Both the position numbers and the translations under genes were made by a program. Positions 1-5,684 of a stretch of 5,719 nt of DNA are shown here, one piece after another; position 1 is the stretch's first letter, and each line of letters starts with the position of its first letter. Source of the stretch: Pyrinomonadaceae bacterium (GTDB lineage: Bacteria; Acidobacteriota; Blastocatellia; Pyrinomonadales; Pyrinomonadaceae); NCBI GenBank assembly GCA_013813825.1, contig JACCRA010000664.1, positions 1-5,719 of the forward strand, read 5' to 3'. The notes beneath the pieces are model-generated. The model had not been told where the DNA came from, made no database searches, and was given only the letters and a program-made list of their open reading frames with translations.

Positions 1-126
1 GGCAACATCTCGCCTCAAGAGAATCAGCCGCCAGCAAACGGCCAGCCGCGCCGTCAACCGCCGCAACCGCGAGCTTCGCCGCAAAGCCCGGCGCGCCCCG
101 AGCGCAGAGCAGTCGCCGTCAGATGA
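1..126 (+). CDS. 3' end of an upstream gene (partial): Pro/Gln/Arg-rich C-terminal tail
   Basis: Frame 1 is open from the left edge to a TGA at 124-126 and encodes 41 residues rich in Pro, Gln and Arg (NQPPANGQPRRQPPQPR in the middle), which looks like a disordered C-terminal tail. The stop falls where base composition changes from GC-rich to AT-rich, which is why I prefer this frame. Frame 2 (open to 178, very Arg-rich) and frame 3 (open to 386) are also open, and third-position GC does not favour frame 1, so the choice is weak. No domain is visible. Upstream of a rodA-like gene one might expect a penicillin-binding protein or an FHA-domain protein, and such tails occur in both, but that is only inference from context. 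Confidence 0.4.
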   Translation, partial: GNISPQENQPPANGQPRRQPPQPRASPQSPARPERRAVAVR

Positions 127-162
127 ATGGGCTGAGGAACAGTTTCAAGCAAGTCGATATCG

Positions 163-183
163 GAAATTTGAAATTTGAAATTT
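163..183. repeat. Triple tandem GAAATTT heptamer in the intergenic spacer
   Basis: Three perfect copies of GAAATTT lie head to tail at 163-169, 170-176 and 177-183, and the last copy with the following C forms the palindrome GAAATTTC (177-184). The block stands out as AT-rich inside a GC-rich window and lies between the end of the upstream gene and the small coiled-coil gene. A 7-bp period is not helical phasing. Whether it is a dispersed genomic repeat, a binding site or simple slippage cannot be told from one copy. Confidence 0.75.
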
Positions 184-188
184 CTCTT

Positions 189-212
189 CTGTCAGATCAA
201 ATTCGCTGTCAG
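189..212. repeat. Pair of CTGTCAG direct repeats
   Basis: Two identical 7-mers, CTGTCAG at 189-195 and 206-212, are spaced 17 bp start to start, and each is followed within two bases by ATC. They lie about 100 bp upstream of the ATG at 310, in the AT-rich spacer where a promoter for the small gene would be expected. They could be a regulator's paired half-sites or chance; no clear -35/-10 pair accompanies them. Confidence 0.3.
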
Positions 213-298
213 TATCGCTTGATGACAAGCGTTGTTTGTTTAATCGAGGCGTGGAGCCTGAAGCTGGTTCGGACGCACCTTGTCTCACATCGGGTTGC

Positions 299-302
299 GA
301 GG
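299..302 (+). promoter_or_regulatory. Shine-Dalgarno GAGG that fixes the start of the 95-aa gene
   Basis: GAGG at 299-302 sits 7 nt before the ATG at 310. The alternative in-frame TTG at 280 lacks a comparable purine motif at that distance, so the ATG is the better start. Confidence 0.6.
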
Positions 303-309
303 TTTTCTG

Positions 310-597
310 ATGACGGACGAAGAGATCAACAGGAAGTTCGACGTGGTGGCCGAGCTGATGGCATCGCTCGCCGTCAAGATCGATAGCCTGAGTGACCGGG
401 CAGGCGAGATTGCGGAGGCACAGCAGCTCGCCGAGCAGCGGTGGGAGCGGCGCTGGGGGCGGACCGAAGAGGGCATTCGTGGTCTGCTCGCCATCGCGGA
501 AATTCACGAGCGTGAGATCGCATCCACCGACGAGCGGTTGAGCGCGCTGATTAACACCGTCGAGCGGATTATCAGCGAGAGGCGCGACAAGCCATGA
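310..597 (+). CDS. Small coiled-coil protein of unknown function (95 aa)
   Basis: The product is a 95-residue soluble protein with no membrane segment, signal peptide or cysteine. It is rich in Glu, Arg, Ala and Leu and has few helix breakers, as expected for a long helical or coiled-coil rod. Two Trp (W45, W49) flank a charged stretch and are followed by RTEEGIRGLLAIAEIHEREI (residues 51-70) and then a terminal helix ending in ERRDKP. The start ATG at 310 has a GAGG seven bases upstream; a TTG at 280 would add ten residues but has no good ribosome site. I recall small proteins of this type (MTDEE.NRKF... with LLAIAEIHEREI) as recurrent hypothetical genes in Acidobacteriota; that is memory, not a search. 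It lies 136 nt before the SEDS gene on the same strand, so membership of the same transcript is possible but not shown. No function can be assigned. Confidence 0.7.
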   Translation: MTDEEINRKFDVVAELMASLAVKIDSLSDRAGEIAEAQQLAEQRWERRWGRTEEGIRGLLAIAEIHEREIASTDERLSALINTVERIISERRDKP

Positions 598-638
598 TGC
601 GGCACACCGCCAGCGCATCCTGCCACGGATCAGCCGCG

Positions 639-658
639 CCAGTCGCGACCAGTCGCGG
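639..658. repeat. 10-bp imperfect tandem repeat CCAGTCGCG(A/G)
   Basis: CCAGTCGCGA (639-648) is immediately followed by CCAGTCGCGG (649-658). The repeat also creates the inverted pair CGCGAC/GTCGCG (644-649 and 652-657), so a short hairpin is possible. No T-run follows, so it does not resemble an intrinsic terminator. It lies in the spacer between the coiled-coil gene and the SEDS gene. Confidence 0.5.
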
Positions 659-733
659 TGGTGGCGAAGAATGTTGGAGCATCGTTGTCGCATCTCGAAA
701 ACAGTCTTTCTTAACAAAGAAGAATAGGCGGAA

Positions 734-2452
734 ATGAAGAACCGCGCTTCGTCACATTTGATCGCCCTGCTGCTGATCATCGCCTTTCAGGTGGTGGGCT
801 ACGTCGCCGTCTACCGGTCGGCGCTGTTGCGCGGCTACGAGCCTTCCATCGTGGGCGCGGCGCGCGATCTGTTGCTCTACGTCCCGATTCTGGGGTTGGT
901 GCTGTGGCTCTCGCGGAGATTCAAATACGCTGGCAATTGGACGGTTTATACGGCGGCGATTTTGCTCTTCTCCGTCGGGATGCTGGTCCAGTACCGGCTC
1001 TATAGCGATCCCGAATACAACTCGCGCAATAAGGCGGAGGCGCGCGCGCAGAAGACTTTGGTGCAGCGGCTGCGCTACATGAAACAATTTTACGACGCCG
1101 AGAAGTTGACGATGCTCGGACTGCCGACCGATCCGCAACAACTCGACGCCACGCTCGACACCGCGACCAGACGGCAATCAAGCTATACGCTTGGCAACGC
1201 GCTGACTTCGAGCTACACGTGGATTCCGCTCGTGGCCTTCGTTGCCTTCGGCCTCGCCTTCTGGCTCTGCGTGCGCGACGACTTTTTGAACTTCGTCCAA
1301 CGCCATAGCTTTATCATCGTTCTCACCACACTGATCCCTTTAGTTGCCGCCGTCGTCACTTCGAGCGCGGGCAAGGCGCTCGGTAACATGACGCCGTGGG
1401 AGCCGTCGAAAATCCCTTTCCTGCTCGGCTTCGCCGGGATTCTCACGGCCTACTATCGCGATCTGGCAAAAACTTATTGGGGCATGCCGCGGGCGCAGGC
1501 GGTGTTGCCGCTGATGGTGATGGCGGCGATCCCTTTTATCCCGTTTTTCGCGCTCAAGGATTTCGGGCAGATGCTCGTCTTTAGCGGCGCTTACGCGACG
1601 CTCTACCTTGTCGCCGTCAGGCGGTGGCCGCAGTTGCTGCTGTTCGTCGGCTCGGTCGTGCTCGTCATCGGCGTGCTGGTCGTCGGCGCGCTGCCCGTTG
1701 AAGTGCAGGAGAAAGTTCCGTTGCTGCCGACGCTGTCGCGTCCCGTGCAGGCGGCGCTGCCCTCGCGCATTAAGCAGCGTTTCCATCTCTGGCTCGACGG
1801 TTTCAATCCACCACGGCCGGAAGTTGAATGGTGGAAGAAGGATTACGACGAAGCCCTCTCAAGCAACGCGGCGATGAAACAACTGGCCGAGCAGAGTCCG
1901 GCGATGCAGAAGACGGTGAACGTGGACGTGTGGTTTGACCGCATCGCGTTCCAACCTTCGCAGGCCACTTTCGGCATCGCTTCCGGCGGGATGAGCGGGC
2001 GGGGTCTCGGCCTTGGCTTCGCGGAAGTGATCCCGGTTGCCGATTCAGATTACATTTACGCGGCCATCGCCGAGGAGTTGGGCTTGGCCGGCGGCGCGGT
2101 CGTGATGCTGGCGCTGCTGGTCTTCGTCAGCGCCGGCGTGCGGGCGGCGCTCGACGCGCGCGATATGTTCACTAAACTCTGCGCGGCAGGTCTCGTCGCC
2201 TTCATCGGATTTCAGGCGCTGGTCAACATCGGCGGCATTACGCGCGCACTGCCGATGACCGGCATCACGCTACCATTTGTCAGTCACGGGGGTTTTAGTC
2301 TGATCACCAGCTTTGCCATGCTCGGGATGCTGATGGCCTTCTCGCACCGCAACGCGCGCGACGCGCGGGCGGCTGCCGCGTCCGTTGCGGCGCAGCCGGT
2401 ACGACGAGTTGAGCCAATCGGCGATTACACCCTGCCGGAGGCAGTTGAATGA
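734..2452 (+). CDS. rodA: SEDS-family peptidoglycan glycosyltransferase (RodA/FtsW type), 572 aa
   Basis: SEDS proteins are integral-membrane enzymes that polymerise lipid II into glycan strands, normally with a class B penicillin-binding protein. About twelve hydrophobic spans are visible (near residues 9-29, 43-60, 69-88, 161-180, 192-212, 227-243, 255-275, 281-296, 300-322, 447-470, 480-500, 515-536), two more than the 10-span core. Family marks: E223 and K226 in TPWEPSK (matching the Glu-x-x-Lys of QPSExxK), LKDFGQ, GIASGGMSGRGLG (414-426), and D439 in ADSDYIYAAIAEELG, aligning with the essential Asp of E. coli RodA and FtsW, then GGITRALPMTGITLPFVSHGG near the end. Resemblance is closest to actinobacterial RodA. 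Extra segments occur at about 90-158 and 361-409, both predicted outside. An in-frame TAG at 725-727 makes 734 the only start; its purine-rich AGGCGG lies unusually close (2 nt). The C-terminal tail is Ala/Arg-rich and cytoplasmic. RodA versus FtsW role cannot be settled from sequence alone. Confidence 0.93.
   Translation: MKNRASSHLIALLLIIAFQVVGYVAVYRSALLRGYEPSIVGAARDLLLYVPILGLVLWLSRRFKYAGNWTVYTAAILLFSVGMLVQYRLYSDPEYNSRNKAEARAQKTLVQRLRYMKQFYDAEKLTMLGLPTDPQQLDATLDTATRRQSSYTLGNALTSSYTWIPLVAFVAFGLAFWLCVRDDFLNFVQRHSFIIVLTTLIPLVAAVVTSSAGKALGNMTPWEPSKIPFLLGFAGILTAYYRDLAKTYWGMPRAQAVLPLMVMAAIPFIPFFALKDFGQMLVFSGAYATLYLVAVRRWPQLLLFVGSVVLVIGVLVVGALPVEVQEKVPLLPTLSRPVQAALPSRIKQRFHLWLDGFNPPRPEVEWWKKDYDEALSSNAAMKQLAEQSPAMQKTVNVDVWFDRIAFQPSQATFGIASGGMSGRGLGLGFAEVIPVADSDYIYAAIAEELGLAGGAVVMLALLVFVSAGVRAALDARDMFTKLCAAGLVAFIGFQALVNIGGITRALPMTGITLPFVSHGGFSLITSFAMLGMLMAFSHRNARDARAAAASVAAQPVRRVEPIGDYTLPEAVE
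2437..2441 (+). promoter_or_regulatory. Shine-Dalgarno GGAGG for the phosphatase, inside the end of the SEDS gene
   Basis: A full GGAGG lies 7 nt before the ATG at 2449, within the last codons of the SEDS gene. Together with the ATGA stop/start overlap (2449-2452) it supports this start and suggests coupled translation of the two proteins. Confidence 0.8.
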
Positions 2453-4068
2453 GCGAGACACCATCCGCAGTGATGCTTGAAGCGGCTTCGATTACGGATC
2501 GAGGTTTGAGTGAAAAACGCCCGGTCAACGAGGACTCTTTTCTGTCCGACGCGGAGCGGCGCATCTTCGCCGTCGCCGACGGGGTGGGCGGCGCGGACGC
2601 CGGCGAGGTCGCCTCGCAAAAGGCCATCGAAGTGCTCGATGAGGCGTTCCGCCAACACCACAACGGTGAAGACGTGGAAGACTTGATGGAGTTGACGCTG
2701 CAACGCGCCAATTCTTCGATCCATCGACTGACGCAAGGCAAGTCCGGCTTCTCGATGATGGCGACGACCATCGTCGCGCTGCACCTCGACGGTCGCCGCG
2801 CGACCATCGGCCACGTCGGCGACTCGCGCCTTTATCGTCTGACGCCTGACGGGCAGTTGCGCCGCGAGACAGCCGATCATTCGATGGTCGAGGAAGAAGT
2901 ACGCGCCGGGCGCATGACGCCAGAGCAGGCCGCCACGCATCCGAGCCGCAACGTGATCAGCCGCGCGCTCGGGGCCGAAGCACTGGTCGAAGTCGATCTC
3001 AAAACTATTGAAGTCGAAGACGGAACGACTTTCCTGCTCTGCTCCGATGGCATTACGCGCCATATTCCCGATGCGGAGATCAACGAACTGCTGAACAGCG
3101 CGCCGACGCTCGACGCCGCCTGCGCCGAAATGAAACGCCGCTGCTACGAGCGCGGGGCTGAAGATAATCTGACGGCCGTGGCGGTGCGCGTCGGCCCTCG
3201 CGCCGCGACTCCGCTTGTTTCAACCACAACGACGGCCGACGACGACGAGCCGACGCTGATTACCGGGCGCGCCGCCGCCGTCACGCCCGCGCAGATGGCA
3301 ATCGCTGGCACAACGGCCGCGACGATTTTACAGAGACCTTTTCACGACGCTGGCGTTACGAATATGACGCAGCCATCCCGCATCGAAGTCAACACCGAGA
3401 GCGATTACGCCGCAACATCCGACAACAAGGTGATCATGCCTCCTGCCGCTGCCCCGGCCAAACATTCAGGCGGTTTCGCACGCGCGATGGGATTGCTGTT
3501 ACTCGTGCTTGGCGTCGCGGCGGCAGCGTTCTACGGCGGCACGCAGTTTCCACGTTTCCGCACTCAGTTAGGACTGGCGCCCGCCGCCACGCCCACGCCT
3601 GAACCGGCGGCCATCGCCCCTGCCGTGCCCGACGCCGAAGCTGCCGCGATGCGGTTTGCGCGGGCCAAACATGAAATCGATATGACGCCCACCGCACTGG
3701 TCAGCAAGCTATCGAATGATTCGGGCGGGCAACCGTTGGCTTCCAACGACCCGGAGTTCCTGTACCTCTACGGGCGCGCACTGCTGCTGACGGGTAAGCA
3801 CCAAGAAGCGCTACTGGCGTTTGAGACGGCGGCGCAAAAGATGAAATCAAATTCGTCGCCGGTGGGGCGTGATCCGCTCGCCGTCGAGACGGGCATCGCA
3901 ACGGCGGCGGCGGCTCTGAAATCTAACAACCCGGAAGCCGCGCGCCGGGCCATGCAGGCGCTTGACGCGGTGATGGAACCGGCGGCCGGGGCAACCAACC
4001 CGCTGAACTCCCCGGGGATCTCGCCTCAGCCGGCCGGAGCGCCGCCGGTGTTGTCGCCAACGCCGTGA
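2449..4068 (+). CDS. PP2C-family Ser/Thr phosphatase with a membrane span and TPR-like ectodomain (539 aa)
   Basis: This is a metal-dependent PPM/PP2C phosphatase that would reverse phosphorylation by the downstream kinase. The catalytic domain covers about residues 12-249: RPVNEDS (24-30), VADGVGG with D44/G45, HVGDSRLYRL with D125, THPSRN..SRALG, LLCSDG with D200, and EDNLTAV with D239/N240. D44, G45, D200 and D239 match the metal ligands of M. tuberculosis PstP, so it should be active. A linker of about 95 residues follows, rich in Thr, Ala and Pro, with TTTTADDDEPTLIT at 259-272. One membrane span lies at about 347-363 (GLLLLVLGVAAAAFY), placing the C-terminus outside. The ectodomain has a TPR-like helix pair at 434-467 (DPEFLYLYGRALLLTGKHQEA), a second helical pair at about 475-511 and a Pro-rich tail. 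PstP has no such TPR-like region. It overlaps the SEDS gene by 4 nt. Confidence 0.93.
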   Translation: MSETPSAVMLEAASITDRGLSEKRPVNEDSFLSDAERRIFAVADGVGGADAGEVASQKAIEVLDEAFRQHHNGEDVEDLMELTLQRANSSIHRLTQGKSGFSMMATTIVALHLDGRRATIGHVGDSRLYRLTPDGQLRRETADHSMVEEEVRAGRMTPEQAATHPSRNVISRALGAEALVEVDLKTIEVEDGTTFLLCSDGITRHIPDAEINELLNSAPTLDAACAEMKRRCYERGAEDNLTAVAVRVGPRAATPLVSTTTTADDDEPTLITGRAAAVTPAQMAIAGTTAATILQRPFHDAGVTNMTQPSRIEVNTESDYAATSDNKVIMPPAAAPAKHSGGFARAMGLLLLVLGVAAAAFYGGTQFPRFRTQLGLAPAATPTPEPAAIAPAVPDAEAAAMRFARAKHEIDMTPTALVSKLSNDSGGQPLASNDPEFLYLYGRALLLTGKHQEALLAFETAAQKMKSNSSPVGRDPLAVETGIATAAAALKSNNPEAARRAMQALDAVMEPAAGATNPLNSPGISPQPAGAPPVLSPTP

Positions 4069-4095
4069 AGTGTCGGGGCGCGTGTTTGAAAAGCA

Positions 4096-4109
4096 GTTTC
4101 TTCGGAAGC
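4096..4109 (+). promoter_or_regulatory. UUCG-tetraloop hairpin masking the kinase Shine-Dalgarno
   Basis: GTTTC (4096-4100), loop TTCG (4101-4104) and GAAGC (4105-4109) form a 5-bp stem with one G-U pair, closed by the very stable C(UUCG)G tetraloop. The 3' arm and last loop base contain GGAAG (4104-4108), the ribosome site 7 nt before the ATG at 4116. When folded, the hairpin should reduce initiation on the kinase; ribosomes finishing the phosphatase at 4068 would stop close enough upstream to disturb it. The pairing is seen in the sequence; the regulatory effect is inference. Confidence 0.45.
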
Positions 4110-4115
4110 GGATTG

Positions 4116-5684
4116 ATGAGCGAACTCAAACTCCAACAATGCAGGCTCGACGGGCGCTATGACATTCTCGAATGTCTCGGTCGCGGCAGCTATTCCGAGA
4201 TCTTCCTCGCGCGCGATCTGTCCGTCGGCGGCGGCGCGCCGCACTACGTTGTGATTAAAGCCCTCAATGCGTTTTTACAAGGTTCCATCGATCAGGATTT
4301 AGAACGCACCCTTATCGCCAACTTTCGTAACGAGGCGGTGGCGCTTGATCGCGTGCGCCACCCGAATATCATTAACCGCCTCGGACACGGCACCGCCATC
4401 GACCTGAGCAGCGTCACTTTTCATTACCTCGTGCTCGAATACCTGCCGGGCGGCGACATGTCGGCGCTCTGTCGCAAGTCTCCGCTGACGCTCGATGACG
4501 CGCTCTTTTACGTCGAGCAGATTTGCGAAGGGCTGGCGTTCGCCCACGAAAACGAGGTCATCCACCGCGACATCAAACCGCAGAATCTGCTGCTCACCGC
4601 CGACCGCCAAATTCTCAAAATCGCCGATTTCGGCGTCGCCAAGATCGAGAGCGTTGAAGGATTGATCACGCGCGTCGGCACGGACGTTTATGCCGCCCCC
4701 GAACATCACCCACTGCTCCAAACCGGGATGCTCAACACGGGTTCGCTCACTCAGCCCGTCACGCTGCTCACGCCCGCCGCCGACATCTATTCGCTGGCTA
4801 AGACGACTTACATGATCTTGACCGGCGAGGCCCCGCGCCGCTTCTCGCTGAAACAGATTTCGGATTTGCCGGAACACCTGACAGAGCAACCGTGGGCGTC
4901 GTTCGTCTTGCGCGTTCTGCGTAAAGCGACCGAGACTAATCCGGCCAAGCGGTATCAAATGGTTCACGAATTCTGGGATGAACTGCGCGACGCGGCGATG
5001 CCGAAGACGCGACTGCTCTCCCAACCGCCGGGCGAAGAGACGCAGCCACTCGCGTCTCTGGGAAAGAAAGGACAGACCGCGCCGCTTCCGCCCGAACCTC
5101 TGCCAGCACAATTCGAGCCACCGAGCGAACTGCGGCGCACGCCACTGCAAGCCCCGGCTCGCCCGCGCATCGTCGTTCCGATAAATTTGACGCCCGCTAC
5201 GCCGGTTGAAAAAGTATCGGTAGAAAAGCCAAGCGAGGCGAAACCGGAAACGCTGCCGGCGAGAGTTGCCAAACACTCAGCTAAGCCTGCGCCCGCCGTC
5301 GCTTCTCCATCGCTCCGGGCCGCCAATTGGAATTTGCGCCGCTGGCTCGTCGCGTTCTTGTTAATCGCCGGCTTCGCACTCATGCTGCTCGGGACGGATC
5401 GCTTTGTGCGAAGCCGCCAACGAACGTCGCCGGGCACAACCGCAACGGGCACGTCCGCTCCGCTGCAAATCGGACGCGAAATGTTGACGACCACTAACGT
5501 CAACGTCCGCACCGGACCGGGCCGCAATTTTGACCGCCTCGGCATCCTCGGCACCGGCTCGCGCGTCCGCATCCTGCAAGTGAGCGGCAACTGGGTGGAG
5601 GTGGCGTTGTTGGAGGCGAGTGCCGCGAGCGAGCAAGTGGCCGGGTTGAGACAAGGCTGGATCGATGGGACCAAGTTACGCTAA
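4116..5684 (+). CDS. Transmembrane Hanks-type Ser/Thr kinase with an extracytoplasmic SH3b domain (522 aa)
   Basis: This is a eukaryotic-like Ser/Thr kinase. The kinase domain (about residues 15-292) has the glycine loop GRGSYSEI (22-29), VAIK-type Lys K48, alpha-C Glu E73, HRDIKPQN with catalytic D152 and N157, DFG at 171-173, activation-loop T185 and T189 in TRVGTDVYAAPE, and the NPAKRY Arg R279. All catalytic residues are present. The segment from APE to DIYSLAK is about 15 residues longer than in PknB and Thr-rich. A Pro-rich linker (about 293-405) leads to one membrane span at 410-427, preceded by LRR (positive inside), then an outside SH3b domain at about 457-522 (NVNVRTGPGRNFDRLG, GNWVEV, QGWIDGTKLR). 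PknB-type kinases carry PASTA repeats there. The ATG at 4116 has GGAAG 7 nt upstream and leaves a normal N-terminus. A GTG at 4065, overlapping the phosphatase stop, would add 17 residues including two Cys but lacks a close ribosome site. It is the probable partner of the phosphatase just upstream. Confidence 0.93.
   Translation: MSELKLQQCRLDGRYDILECLGRGSYSEIFLARDLSVGGGAPHYVVIKALNAFLQGSIDQDLERTLIANFRNEAVALDRVRHPNIINRLGHGTAIDLSSVTFHYLVLEYLPGGDMSALCRKSPLTLDDALFYVEQICEGLAFAHENEVIHRDIKPQNLLLTADRQILKIADFGVAKIESVEGLITRVGTDVYAAPEHHPLLQTGMLNTGSLTQPVTLLTPAADIYSLAKTTYMILTGEAPRRFSLKQISDLPEHLTEQPWASFVLRVLRKATETNPAKRYQMVHEFWDELRDAAMPKTRLLSQPPGEETQPLASLGKKGQTAPLPPEPLPAQFEPPSELRRTPLQAPARPRIVVPINLTPATPVEKVSVEKPSEAKPETLPARVAKHSAKPAPAVASPSLRAANWNLRRWLVAFLLIAGFALMLLGTDRFVRSRQRTSPGTTATGTSAPLQIGREMLTTTNVNVRTGPGRNFDRLGILGTGSRVRILQVSGNWVEVALLEASAASEQVAGLRQGWIDGTKLR

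Noticed and set aside
219..247. Possible -35 TTGATG with a -10 in the TTTAAT/AATCGA area
   Set aside because: Spacing and -10 match are poor in every arrangement tried, so no promoter is called.
123..386. 87-codon plus-strand frame starting at ATG 123
   Set aside because: It crosses the AT-rich repeat spacer, overlaps the better-supported gene at 310 in another frame, and lacks a ribosome site and recognisable features.
637..666. Hairpin from CGCCA/TGGCG with an inner CGCGAC/GTCGCG as a terminator
   Set aside because: The stems are interrupted and no T-run follows, so an intrinsic terminator is not supported.
708..721. TTCTT/AAGAA inverted repeat just before the SEDS gene
   Set aside because: It is only five A-T-dominated pairs with a four-base loop, too weak to call an operator or terminator.
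145..780. 211-codon open frame on the minus strand
   Set aside because: It runs antisense through the coiled-coil gene and both spacers, has no recognisable motif, and its product has the irregular composition of a shadow frame.
2425..3063. 212-codon minus-strand frame opposite the phosphatase
   Set aside because: It is antisense to a complete PP2C domain with all motifs and shows no family features of its own.
4065..4115. GTG 4065 as the kinase start
   Set aside because: It would couple to the phosphatase stop, but there is no close Shine-Dalgarno and the added 17 residues do not look like a kinase N-terminus. The ATG at 4116 with GGAAG is better.
4299..5276. 325-codon open frame on the minus strand inside the kinase gene
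   Set aside because: It is a long antisense frame caused by GC-rich codon use. Its product is Arg/Gln-rich with no domain, and the opposite strand encodes an intact kinase.
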